From contig NC_133101.1 in the NCBI RefSeq assembly GCF_022965805.1, positions 8,531,069-8,595,068 of the forward strand: 64,000 bases of DNA. Reading direction: 5' to 3'. The translations under genes and the position numbers were made by a program. The notes under the pieces were generated by a model. That model saw nothing but the letters and a program-made list of their open reading frames with translations. It was not told the DNA's origin and did no database searches. Below are positions 28,486 through 40,011 of the stretch, piece by piece; position 1 is the stretch's first letter; every line of letters begins with the position of its first letter. This DNA comes from Primulina eburnea. Lineage: Eukaryota > Streptophyta > Magnoliopsida > Lamiales > Gesneriaceae.

Positions 28486-29933
28486 TGTAGTGACCCGTTC
28501 CAGAATCACCTACTAATCAAAAACTAAGCATGCAATTAACCTAATTAACAATAATCAGAGATAACAGCGGAAATATGGCCAACAACAATAGTTATACAAC
28601 CCAATCGAAATCGAAGTCTAGACTAACTCAAAATGAAATATCCAGTACAACCATATCGAATCAAATGGAAAACACTGAAAACTAAACCAACCAGCTACTC
28701 AACGTCCTCCTCCTGCTCCTCCTGAGCCATCCAACCTGAGGCCTGCCCCGTGGGAATGGGGTGTCCAAGAATAAACAAAACCGAGGACGTGAGCGATAAG
28801 AACGCCCAGTACAAAAGTATGAGTATACAAACCTATATGAAATGCACATGCTATGATATGATACCAGGGTAGTCAAGAAACAGGAATCACAAAGGATCTC
28901 AAAATGCTCAGTCTAGAGGCGCCAAGTGGATAGTGCCGCGCGGTCCAACCTCTGGGTCACTGCATCCACTACAAGACAGACGTGGACCTAAAATGTCCCG
29001 GAACACCGAAGCCCTCCCGACCCGTCGGCCACTGTGTACTCTCGGTGTCCATGCGTCCACAAGACAGGGCTGAGCGGCCCCAAGATATAGCTTATCTCGA
29101 AAGAGATACAGCTCAACAGTAAAGGCTATCTCGAAGGAGATACGGCTCAACATGATATGCAATATGCATCATAACTCGTGACATAATAGCATGCATCATA
29201 TGACATATAACAATGCAGCAAATACTCATGCAACACATATATGAATGTATACTCAACCAGGATATCTCGGATAGTACTTTCGTACCTCTATCACAGCAAG
29301 CCTAGCCTTACGCAACACCGCTAATCAGGTCTAGCACAAGCCTACGCATCAAAAGCATACTCAATCAATACTACCATGCTCGACTAGCAAAACCAGTACT
29401 CCCTAGTACTACCAAAGGTTTAGGGTTTACCTTCGTCCGTCGACAGCCCTTTGATGTCGATTGCCTTGAAACTCAGGCGCCGCTACGCTACTACTCCTGG
29501 CAGCTCTTAGCTATCGCTCGACCAACAACTAACCCTAGAAACCTTCCAAACTCTCCAAAATGAGAGAAAACTCAAGAAATTGGCAAGTCAAAATGAGGAA
29601 ATCCGAGCACTATTTATAGGCCATGTTCGGATCCTCCGAACAACACTTCGGAACGTCCGAACGCTACGTGTCCATTGGCTCTTGACAGCTCATGATCGGA
29701 TCCTCCGATCATACACTTCGGACCGTCCGAACATGCATGAAAAATGACGTGTCGATCAACACTTGACACCTATGATCGGATTCACCGAACTACACTTCGG
29801 ATCGTCCGAACTCTTCGGTGCTTCCGAACCATCTTCAGACCTTCCGATCATGATCATAGCCAAAATTACACCTTAAACCTTCTTAATCACCATTACTCCG
29901 TTAATTACCCAATTTGGAATTCGGGCTACTACA
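28486..29933 (-). repeat. gypsy 3' LTR (complete)
   Basis: 1448 bp, TGTAGTGACCC at the left and CTACTACA at the right in plus coordinates, next to a C-run that is the inverted polypurine tract. A cluster of hairpin motifs (TCGGATCCTCCGA, TTCGGAACGTCCGAA, TTCGGACCGTCCGAA and similar) fills about 29630-29860. Confidence 0.9.
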
Positions 29934-30083
29934 TTCTCCCCCCCTTAAAAGATTTCGTCCTCGAAATCAGGCTTAGAGAATGAACAAAACGAAATAACAA
30001 CATCATTAATACATCTCAATTGTTGTTGAATACAACTGATACTATGATTACAACTGAAAACACAAACTTATACAAAGCACAAC
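29934..30083 (-). other. polypurine tract and pol 3' flank
   Basis: The inverted polypurine tract (TTCTCCCCCCC) abuts the LTR. The rest is a short untranslated stretch before the pol stop codon. Confidence 0.7.
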
Positions 30084-32625
30084 TCAAAAGAGCTCTGGAT
30101 GCTCCGAACGCATACGACTCTCTAACTCCCAAGTGGCTTCTTCAGTGCCTCGACGCTGCCACTGCACTAAGACAAGAGGAATGATCTTATTCCGCAACAC
30201 CTTATCTTTGCGATCTAGAATCTGAACTGGTCGCTCCACGTAAGACAAATCCGTATCAAGTTGAACTTCAGATGGATGTAAGATGTGCGACTCATCTGCT
30301 ACATAACGTCTCAACAAGGATACGTGGAACACATCATGAATACTTGATAGGTACGGCGGCAACGCAAGTCTGTAAGCTAAATCTCCCACACATTCCAGTA
30401 TCTCGAATGGACCAATAAATCTCGGAGACAGCTTACCCTTGAGACCAAATCTCAAAATCCTGCGAAAAGGCGAAACTCGGAGAAACACCTTCTCACCTGG
30501 CTGAAAATGAAGAGGTCGACGCTTTGTGTTCGCATAACTAGCCTGTCGATCCTGAGCAGTCTTAATCCGCTTCTTGATTACTGTAACCTTATCTATAGCC
30601 TGCTGGACTAACTCCGGTCCCTCTACCTGTCGTTCCCCGACTTCATCCCAGAATAATGGAGTACGACAACGTCGCCCGTACAACGCCTCAAATGGTGCCA
30701 TACCAATACTACGATGATAGCTGTTGTTGTACGCGAACTCAATCAAAGGCAAATGATCCTGCCAAGCGGGTCCGAAATCCATAACACAGGCTCGCAACAT
30801 ATCCTCAAGCGTACGGATAGTCCTCTCTGATTGACCGTCAGTCTCCGGATGATAAGCAGTACTCAGACTCAGTGTAGTACCCAAAGCTGACTGGAAACTA
30901 CCCCAAAACCGTGAGGTAAAACGAGGATCTCTGTCACTAACAATACTGACAGGCACTCCATGCAAACGTACAATCTCCTGAATGTACAATCGAGCCATAC
31001 GATCGAAAGTGAAATCACGATTATACGGCAGAAAATGAGCAGACTTGGTGAGTCGATCCACCACTACCCAGATAGCATCGCTGTTCCTCGAAGATAATGG
31101 CAAGTGAGTAATGAAATCCATCGTAATATGCTCCCACTTCCATTCTGGAATAGGTAAGTTCAACAATAATCCTCCCGGTCGACGGTGCTCTGCCTTAACC
31201 TGCTGGCAAACTAGACACTTGGAGACAAACTGATACACGCTGCGCTTCATCCCTTTCCACCAAAATCGAGTTCTCAAATCTTTATACATCTTGTTGCTTC
31301 CTGGATGAATACTCAGCTTGCTTCGATGAGCATGAGACAAAATCTCGTCCCTCAAAGTGTCATCCTCTGGTACTACAACCCGATTAGATAAGCACAGAAG
31401 ACCATTGGACTGATAATGGAAGCCGCTATCTCCACCCGCTAACCGAGCTAATCTCTGAGTCTTCAGATCAGACATCTGAGCATCTCGAATCCGAGCGAAC
31501 AAAGCTGGCTCAGATAAAATGGTAGCAACACGAATGCTCTCCATACCTTTCCGATGCTTGAAGTTAAACCCCAACGAGCAACTATCCTGGATGGCACTAG
31601 TCATAGCACAAGTCTGAAGTGCAGAGGCTCTCACCTTGCGACTAAGCGCATCAGCTGTGAGATTCGCAGAACCTGGATGGTACTTGATCTCGCAATCATA
31701 ATCCTTCAGCAAATCCATCCAACGACGTTGCCTCATGTTCAACTCAGCCTGAGTGAACAGATATTTCAGACTCTTATGATCAGTAAAGATTTCAAACTGA
31801 ACACCGTACAAATAATGACGCCAGATCTTCAGCGCAAACACAATAGCTGCCAACTCTAGGTCATGAACTGGATACTTCTCCTCGTGAGGTTTTAGCTGTC
31901 TAGAAGCATAAGCTATCACATGACCATTCTGCGTCAACACACATCCTAAGCCTTGCGAGGAGGCATCGGTGTAAACACTGAAACCATCAGATCCTGACGG
32001 TAACGCCAAAACAGGTGCGGAAGTCAGAAGTCGACGAAGCTCTCTGAAACTATCTTCGCACTCGGATGACCACTCAAATGGAACATCCCTCCGAGTAAGT
32101 TGCGTCAATGGTCTGGCTATCTGAGAGAAATTCACGATGAAGCGACGATAATACCCTGCCAGACCTAGAAAACTACGGATCTCAGCCACCGTCGTCGGAC
32201 GTGACCAATTCAGCACTGCTTCAATCTTGCTGGGATCCACAGAAACTCCTTCCTTGGAAATCACATGACCAAGGAATACCACACGATCAATCCAGAACTC
32301 GCACTTACTCAGCTTAGCATACAATTGCTTCTCGCGAAGAATCTGTAACACAATCCTCAAGTGTTGGGCATGCTCTTCCACACTGTGGGAATAGATCAAG
32401 ATATCGTCAATGAAAACCACCACAAACTGATCCAGAAAATCTCGGAAGACTCGGTTCATCAGATCCATGAACACCGCTGGCGCATTCGTCAATCCGAATG
32501 GCATAACTAGAAACTCGTAATGCCCATAACGAGTACGAAATGCAGTCTTGGAAATATCATCATCTCTGACTCTCATCTGATGATAACCCGATCGCAAGTC
32601 GATCTTGGAGTAAACAGAAGTACCC
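30084..32625 (-). CDS. gypsy pol fragment: RT, RNase H, integrase, chromo-like end
   Basis: An uninterrupted frame of about 840 residues. It starts inside reverse transcriptase ([16 protein letters not shown]) and contains the catalytic FIDDILIYS. Then follow RNase H ([14 protein letters not shown]), the integrase zinc domain ([11 protein letters not shown]...[11 protein letters not shown]), the integrase core ([35 protein letters not shown]) and a C-terminal chromodomain-like segment ([24 protein letters not shown]). The order RT-RNase H-integrase defines Ty3/gypsy, and the end suggests a Tekay/Del-type chromovirus. The 5' third of the polyprotein is missing at the junction with LTR sequence, so no functional protein is expected. 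The lack of stops indicates a recent source. Confidence 0.92.
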
Positions 32626-33604
32626 TGATACCATAAATGTAGTCAAGAAACAGGAATCACAAAGGATCTCAAAATGCTCAGTCTAGAGGCGCCAAGTGGA
32701 TAGTGCCGCGCGGTCCAACCTCTGGGTCACTGCATCCACTACAAGACAGACGTGGACCTAAAATGTCCCGGACCACCGAAGCCCTCCCGACCCGTCGGCC
32801 ACTGTGTACTCTCGGTGTCCATGCGTCCACAAGACAGGGCTGAGCGGCCCCAAGATATAGCTTATCTCGAAAGAGATACAGCTCAACAGTAAAGGCTATC
32901 TCGAAGGAGATACGGCTCAACATGATATGCAATATGCATCATAACTCGTGACATAATAGCATGCATCATATGACATATAACAATGCAGCAAATACTCATG
33001 CAACACATATATGAATGTATACTCAACCAGGATATCTCGGATAGTACTTTCGTACCTCTATCACAGCAAGCCTAGCCTTACGCAACACCGCTAATCAGGT
33101 CTAGCACAAGCCTACGCATCAAAAGCATACTCAATCAATACTACCATGCTCGACTAGCAAAACCAGTACTCCCTAGTACTACCAAAGGTTTAGGGTTTAC
33201 CTTCGTCCGTCGACAGCCCTTTGATGTCGATTGCCTTGAAACTCAGGCGCCGCTACGCTACTACTCCTGGCAGCTCTTAGCTATCGCTCGACCAACAACT
33301 AACCCTAGAAACCTTCCAAACTCTCCAAAATGAGAGAAAACTCAAGAAATTGGCAAGTCAAAATGAGGAAATCCGAGCACTATTTATAGGCCATGTTCGG
33401 ATCCTCCGAACAACACTTCGGAACGTCCGAACGCTACGTGTCCATTGGCTCTTGACAGCTCATGATCGGATCCTCCGATCATACACTTCGGACCGTCCGA
33501 ACATGCATGAAAAATGACGTGTCGATCAACACTTGACACCTATGATCGGATTCACCGAACTACACTTCGGATCGTCCGAACTCTTCGGTGCTTCCGAACC
33601 ATCT
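32626..33604 (-). repeat. partial gypsy LTR, direct copy
   Basis: It matches 28859-29834 almost base for base. Near its left end TAAAT replaces GG before GTAGTCAAGAAAC. It lacks the final ~99 bp of the U3 end, where the inverted piece is joined instead. Confidence 0.93.
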
Positions 33605-33815
33605 AGCTGGTTGGTTTAGTTTTCAGTGTTTTCCATTTGATTCGATATGGTTGTACTGGATATTTCATTTTGAGTTAGTCTAGACTTCGATTTCGATTGG
33701 GTTGTATAACTATTGTTGTTGGCCATATTTCCGCTGTTATCTCTGATTATTGTTAATTAGGTTAATTGCATGCTTAGTTTTTGATTAGTAGGTGATTCTG
33801 GAACGGGTCACTACA
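33604..33815 (+). repeat. inverted copy of LTR outer end
   Basis: Reverse complement of 28486-28697, joined to the direct LTR copy at CCATCT/AGCTGG with one shared base. It supplies the second integrase-competent terminus. Confidence 0.93.
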
Positions 33816-33820
33816 AGACT

Positions 33821-35605
33821 TGTGTTCATGGCCAGAAACGAACAAAATCATGAGAACAAAGTTGTATCAGGGATATTTTTATGTAAAGTATATCTTAATT
33901 TACATAAACAAAATGACAATTCAAATACACCATATCTATCAGTCAGCTAGTAAAGCAGATATATTTCATAAGCGGATATTCAAAAGATAACACTTACCTA
34001 TCATATGCAGGATTCAACTGTAGATATTTATCACCAAGATTTGTATCAATTTTCATCCATACAAGGAATTGTTGGAAATTTAAATCAAATTTAGAGTTTG
34101 AATGAAAGTAATGACTTATAAATGAGATAATGTTTTTTGGCTCTCTACATTCTTGAGTTAGTTGTGGATCATGATTGTAGAAATGACTTTTGAGTTTCCA
34201 CATTCTTGAGTTAATTGTAGACTTTTTTCTCTTCATATTATTGAGTTAATTATAAGATTAATTGAGTTAATTAATAATTTTTGTTTGTATTTTGGAGATT
34301 ATAAATATTGTTTTTATTTTCTCAATCCAAACATATAAAATATATTTTTCAAACGCACTAGTGCGTCCTTTTTTCTCAATCCAAACATATAAAATATATT
34401 TTACAAACACACTCAAGATCTAACTAAAACATTATCTTGTATTTCATATTGTTATCTTTTCATTTGGCATCCGTTAAGTTTTGCTGATAAAGTGAAGGCA
34501 CGTTTTTAGTTCGTCGGTGTAGTTATTTCATGTTAAGTTGTTGCACGGTTTTTTCGTTGTATCATAGGAAACAGTTGTTCATTCTGATCCTCGAAGCACC
34601 TTCGGAGGAGACAAATTTGTTTTAAGAGAAATGTACTTCGTATAAACTCCAGCTTGCTTCACTGTTTTAGTTTTGACTAGTGTATTTTCTTATGATATTG
34701 TCCATTGATTTGTATTTGGATTTCTGTATCTTTTCCAAGTTTATTGTGTTTTATTTCTTTTTCAAGAACTGGAACATGTGTTTTAACATATTTTTTAAAA
34801 TAATAAGCGGGCTCCTTAATCCAGACTCGTTTATTATGTTACTTGCTTTTGTATTTTCTGAAATAAAGTCTCTACAACCCTGACTTCCTTAATTTTAGTC
34901 TTTGTTTTAATAATTTTTAAAATAATGAGTCGGGCTCCTTAACCACTATTCTTTTATTATAATAATTATTTATATTTTTTTATAAAAAGTAAGGAGCCGA
35001 GCGCCTGAACACTGGCTCTTTCATTATATTTCTTGCTTTTAAATTTTTTAAAATAACGAGACATGCTTATTAACCCCAACTTGTTTTTAATATTATTTGT
35101 TTTTATATATTTTTTTAAAATATTACTGTTTTCATAAACTACCTTGTATTTTTTTCAATTTTAATATTTTTTACTGAAATATAGACAAGAAATAATTATA
35201 TATCAGCAATATTTGATGAACATCAATAATCTTATGAAAAAAAACTAAATAAAAAAGATATAAATTAATGAACTGTGACACCATAAAATGAGAAAAATGT
35301 AAAAGCTATAGGTCCAAAGAGACATAATAAAAAAAATTGTTTCGGACATTATGGATTTATGGTCCTAAATAAATGAACATTTTCAAATTGAATAATAGTC
35401 TCGAGAAAAAGTAAAAATAATTTATAACATTTTTTTACTCAATTGAGATTGCATGGAGTCCATGCACGAAGCCACGTGCACTACCCCATTCAGTCTCATC
35501 ACCCCTACACCTATAGATCGCTGCTTCAAGAATGCTGGAAATCCTCTTGCCGAATCTAAGTTCCCGCACCATTTTAATCCCTTTTCACTTGTTCTCTGAG
35601 TGAAA
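33821..35605. other. intergenic with tandem repeats
   Basis: The first part continues the copia fossil's 3' untranslated region. A 54-bp direct repeat (CTCAATCCAAACATATAAAA) occurs at 34321 and 34375. About 34790-35110 holds roughly four degenerate units of about 80 bp with GGGCTCCTTAA and GTTTTTA-type segments. No gene was recognised before the membrane-protein start. Confidence 0.55.
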
Positions 35606-38585
35606 ATGGTGAAGCTTGCGTCGGCCCGGGAAATTCGAATGTACGGACCGAGACGGGCTCGTAACAGATCAGAATACATAAACGCAAGCCTGTACGTCTT
35701 CGCGACGATCGTGCTTGGGTGTGGATTCGCGAGCCAGTGGACAAGCGAGGCTAGGTCCGGCCTGGTTTTGGCGATGGTCGGTCTGGTGATAATTGTGTTG
35801 GTTAACGTGCATGATCTTGCCGCACATCTCGCCGGAATCGATTACAGATTGTCGTTGATGGAGTTCGATTTGCAGCTGGCGCTTGTGGAATTTGCCGGGC
35901 CGTTGATTTTTGCTGTCGGCACTCTTCTGTTTTCCTTGGCCACTTTTTTTCTCTTCATCCAAGTATGTGCTAGCTTATTAATTTAATCTCTATCAGTTAA
36001 ATTTGGAATTAACTCCTCCAACTTGTAATTCATCGGATTCAAGTATTCTAGTTATCTGATTTCCTGGTTTTGGTTCACTCTTTCCATTTTTTGAATTTGT
36101 TAATTTTTAATGTCCAAGTACATAACCTACCTCGTGTCAATTAGATGATTTTTTTGGCAAAATTGATATTACCCCATGTGAGATTCACCGGGTTTTTTTT
36201 TTATTATAATTAATGTAAAAAAAATATTCAAAAATAATTTTTTTAAACAATTTTTTTTTACATTAATTACAAAATAGGATAAATTATATCGGTGTAGCAT
36301 AGACTGATCGCAACTCTTCGGACAACGAACGCATTTTAAAGAACTCATTGCACAACATTCTGGCTATATTAGTGGTATAGAAAATGATTATTTTCAAAAT
36401 ATTTTTTTATTTCAACATTAATATTTCTATTTGAAAGAAAATTAATTTAATATTTTTTTAAATAAAAAAAATAAAGTTATTATTTAATTAAAATATAAAA
36501 TAATTAAATTAAACTAAATTATTTCAGAAATTTTTTTATAAAAAAAAAGTGGCGCATGATGTGGAGCAAAACATGGAGGGAATATTTCATCCTGCCCTGC
36601 AGGCCGTGCCTGCAGGTGCAGATCCAAGGGCCAGAATTTTTCTGGCCCTTATATATATATTTTTTTAAAAATTCTCCCCCATATGAAAGAATCTTGGTCG
36701 TTGATTGGGTGTGGGGCACTGCCCCCATACCCAGGATCGACCAAACCAACATGAAGTTAGTCCAATCCAGCGCTGAATTTGGTGCTGACATTCATGGTTA
36801 TGCCATGATCGGAGATGGCCTTAGGCTCACACATTAATGTACATATATGATTGTGAATTAACATAGTTTACATGGATAAGGAAAAATAATATTTCTTATT
36901 CCACTAATTTTTTTCTATTTTGGGTTTTGGTTGCATTAATTTTGAGTTTTTTTTTTTTTTTTTTGGCTTTTAGTACTATTCTGGAAAAGTCCTTATTTAG
37001 CGCAGTAAATGGTTGGCGTGGTTGGTATCTAATCAGCAATTGGATCAAAATAGTGCCAAATAAAATTTAACACAATAAAACCAATATTTGACTAGTTGAA
37101 CAAAAGCCCAAAATTAGATAAATTAGTAAACAAAAAAAAATTTCCAGATGAACACTGTTGAATATTTATTTTGTGGTTGTTACCAATTTGTCAAGTACAC
37201 TGAGGTAGTTTTATTAGATACTTAATGTGCCTCATCGCAACCTTAAGCTAGCTTTGTTAGATACTTGTGGAGTTTTTAATAATAGGCACAGTTTGGTGCG
37301 AAATATAAGACTGGATATCCCTTGTTTTATCTAGGTTTGGCTCGAGTTCTATAGTAGTTGAAGTTAAAAATATTAGTATTGTCAATCTCTTTCAATTTAT
37401 CATCCTCATATTATAAATCCTTCCTTATTCCATCCCCGAGCCAAGTGGTTTATTAACGTGTGATTCTCATCTCAATAAAGTATGTGCCTCATCTATCATA
37501 TTCAATGTTTTCTTTCAATGCAATTGTCTTTTTTTTGGTGCATTTTTGGACAGGCAGAAAAAGGATACGGCTTGGATAAATTAGAACAACATGCTTTAAA
37601 CATGCTTATTGCTGGTCCAGTTCTATGGTTGCTTGGATCAATCCAAAACTCGTGTCAAATCTATGAGAGGGCGGATGGGACTGTTCAAATCTTGCAGGAA
37701 AGTGTTCATATTCCATTCATGATGGCAAGCTTGTTGTTCCTAGTAGGCGGTATTCTCAACAGCCGAGAGCAGATTGGATATGATCACCATGGCGTGGATC
37801 TTCTGGTAGTACTACATAGTTAAAGTTATTAGATATGCTTGTGATATTCTATTCATGTATGCCGAGCTCCTCTCTGATTCGCAAGTTCCCCTAAAAAAAT
37901 ATATTTTCATGTGTAATTTATCCGTAAGTTCAAGTTTCAGCCACGTCATCCTGCTCTCTGAGTTGATTGCAAGTTTAAATTGACAATAAAACCCTATATC
38001 AAGATCTTGAGGCCATGAAAAGGTCACCACAAAACAGTTGTGTTCTATCTAGGTATCAGTTATATTTGTGACTGCTGGAAAAATTGAGTGTTTTTCGTTG
38101 ATATAGACGAGTTTCTTCATCAAAGGTTACATGTGATTGTGTGAATATGCGAACTCTTGATCCTACCAATGTATGAAACATATGATGCAATGTATAGTTC
38201 AGATCAGTCTATTAAATCAGAGACATGGGTGCAGGGTGAATCATGGATTTGGTTATGTATATCAGGAAGCATATTGCTTTTTCTCGGGGGTGTGGCAAAC
38301 GTCTTAAAAGTTTTTGAGATGCTGCATGGTAGTGAACCAAGACTAGAGAAGTTGCGAGGTGGTGCACGAGAACGTTTGCTTCGTATAAGAGAGGGGCAAG
38401 TGCCACTGATTAGAGAAGAACAGCAGAGGCAACAGAGACCAATAGCTAGGGATGAGGGACAACCGAGAGAAAGGCAGGAGCCACAAGTTAGAGAAGAACG
38501 GCGGGGGCAGCAAAGACCGGCTGCCATGGAGGAGGGGCAATCCGCTGTCGCTCCAACACCTTACAAGGATGTTCTTGTTGGTTAG
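35606..38585 (+). CDS. six-helix plant membrane protein, unknown function, 3 exons
   Basis: Exons 35606-35962, 37554-37805 and 38235-38585, all phase 0 with GT-AG borders, encode 319 residues. Six hydrophobic helices are visible, at about residues 25-44, 51-72, 92-118, 133-150, 170-188 and 207-228. Short basic or acidic loops lie between them, and there is no cleavable signal. The C-terminal ~80 residues are hydrophilic and Arg/Glu/Gln-rich, with a duplicated unit (REEQQRQQRPIARDEGQ and REERRGQQRPAAMEEGQ). The family name is not certain to me and no function is claimed. The three-exon model is supported because every helix block stays in frame and each exon edge has a consensus splice site. 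Intron 1 contains an unrelated insertion-like block (about 36550-36832). Part of the tail is duplicated near 60.5 kb. Confidence 0.82.
36550..36832. repeat. possible miniature element in intron 1
   Basis: A block with CTGCAGG inverted repeats and paired GGGCCAGAA/TTCTGGCCC arms, ending GGAGATGGCCTTAG. Its composition differs from the AT-rich intron around it. No clear target duplication was found, so the call is tentative. Confidence 0.35.
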
Positions 38586-40011
38586 ACATTAACATTTGCG
38601 TCCGTTGTTACATGTCTGAAAGCAACAAGAATGTTTATGGATCTTGAGTTCCACTTTGGAAAACCCTAGAGAAACTTGTGCTTTGATTTGGTTTTCATGA
38701 AAACTGGGGTTGAAATATACTGTTTCTTGTCTTGCATTAATGAGACCTTTAGACAATCTAATAATGATTAGATAATGCAATTTTTTTATTCTTCTTAGAT
38801 GCCAAAAGAATTTAATATTTTTGAAATGCCACTCTAGCTAGTTCAATATTTTCTAAAACTTTGTTCCGAAATTTGAGAGATCGAAAATAATATTATGTAC
38901 TATTAATAGATACCAAATCTTACAAAATATTCGCCACAGCTTTTGGTCCAAATGTCGATGCTTCTCTCAACGAGAGGACATGGATTTCTAAACCCAATCC
39001 GCCCACCCCGGACTTAAAAAAATAAAACTAGCAAAGTTTGGAAAATTGGCTCGTTAATGATATGCTACTCTTAGAAAATTGTCCTCAGGAATGCAATGGA
39101 ATTTTCCCTTAAAACAGATCCAATACACGCAGCAGATATTGATACACTACTATATGGCAGCTTAAGTAAAAGATTCAAGCATTAGCATACTCTTATGTAT
39201 CTTGTAGGACATTGTTGCCTAAGCTGGATCTGTTATTAAACTTGTCTGATTTGCAGGTGTTTCCTGAATTTGGGTTTCCAGAAATAAATTAAGCATAGAA
39301 AGATATGATTACCCAGTTTTGTCCACAAAAATCGCCATGAGAAACATTAAGATATGTATCAAGTAAGAAGCACTAAAAATATAAGGACCAAATAATATCC
39401 GCCATTGTATTGGTTGCTGACAGAATACCCTTCCAAATTGGTAAAACAAGTTTAATCTGAGGAAAAGGTATTTTCTAAGCCAAAAAGCAACCATATAAAT
39501 TCTACTGAACTTAAAAAAATGCGTCAAGGCTTCAGAGGGGAGAGAATTCCCATATGTAGACGACACGATCAGAAGCGATGAACAAAATTGCAAGCACTTC
39601 TCTTTATCATTTTCTAACAGCTGTGAAGTTGAAGCGATGTCTTCGTTCACGGAGTTGGGGGAAAGAGAAATCGAGTTCTTCGTCTCCTAAGATTATGAAC
39701 GAAAATATAAACAAACGTTCACCCAACTCAATAGGAGTGGAGTGTAGCAAGATTCAAACATCCTAGTCCTGTCCCTCGTGAAATTTGAGAAGAAAATAAA
39801 CATGTGCGTCAGTTCTCCGGTGACTATGTGCATCTGTCCGACATTTTAGCTTAAGAAAAATCTACTGTTTGCGGTGTAACTTAGCGATCCCATTCTCTCA
39901 CGTCTATGGCTCGTGACTACTCCCTGCAATGCTCATCTCGTAGTAAGGCTGTCTAAACTAGTACTTTTTAACACGCTGAAATACCTGTTCATCAACTTTC
40001 TTTCTCCAGCT
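38586..40011. other. intergenic between convergent genes
   Basis: It holds the 3' flanks of the membrane-protein and DnaJ genes. Most of 39193-40011 is also present in copy B (about 60520-61430), whereas about 38442-39193 is missing there. No separate gene is seen. Confidence 0.55.

Larger units (their letters stand above)
28486..33815 (-). mobile_element. rearranged Ty3/gypsy element with two identical-type ends
   Basis: A 5330-bp insertion flanked by AGACT at 28481-28485 and 33816-33820. From left it holds a complete LTR (28486-29933), a purine tract (inverted, about 29934-29950), pol from reverse transcriptase to the C-terminus (30084 to about 32625), a partial LTR copy in direct orientation (32626-33604, matching 28859-29834), and an inverted copy of the LTR's outer 212 bp (33604-33815, matching 28486-28697). 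Both outer ends are therefore the same LTR end, TGTAGTGACCC and GGGTCACTACA. Gag, protease, the primer-binding site and the start of reverse transcriptase are absent. The repeated LTR parts are almost identical (I saw one substitution, near 28993/32763), so the insertion is recent. Confidence 0.93.

Noticed and set aside
28908..29162. 84-codon minus-strand frame, repeated at 32678-32932
   Set aside because: It lies in LTR sequence and is duplicated only because the LTR is. No start context or family.
36519..36837. Overlapping ~90-codon frames on both strands
   Set aside because: They lie in intron 1 of the membrane-protein gene, within an insertion-like block, and match no family I know.
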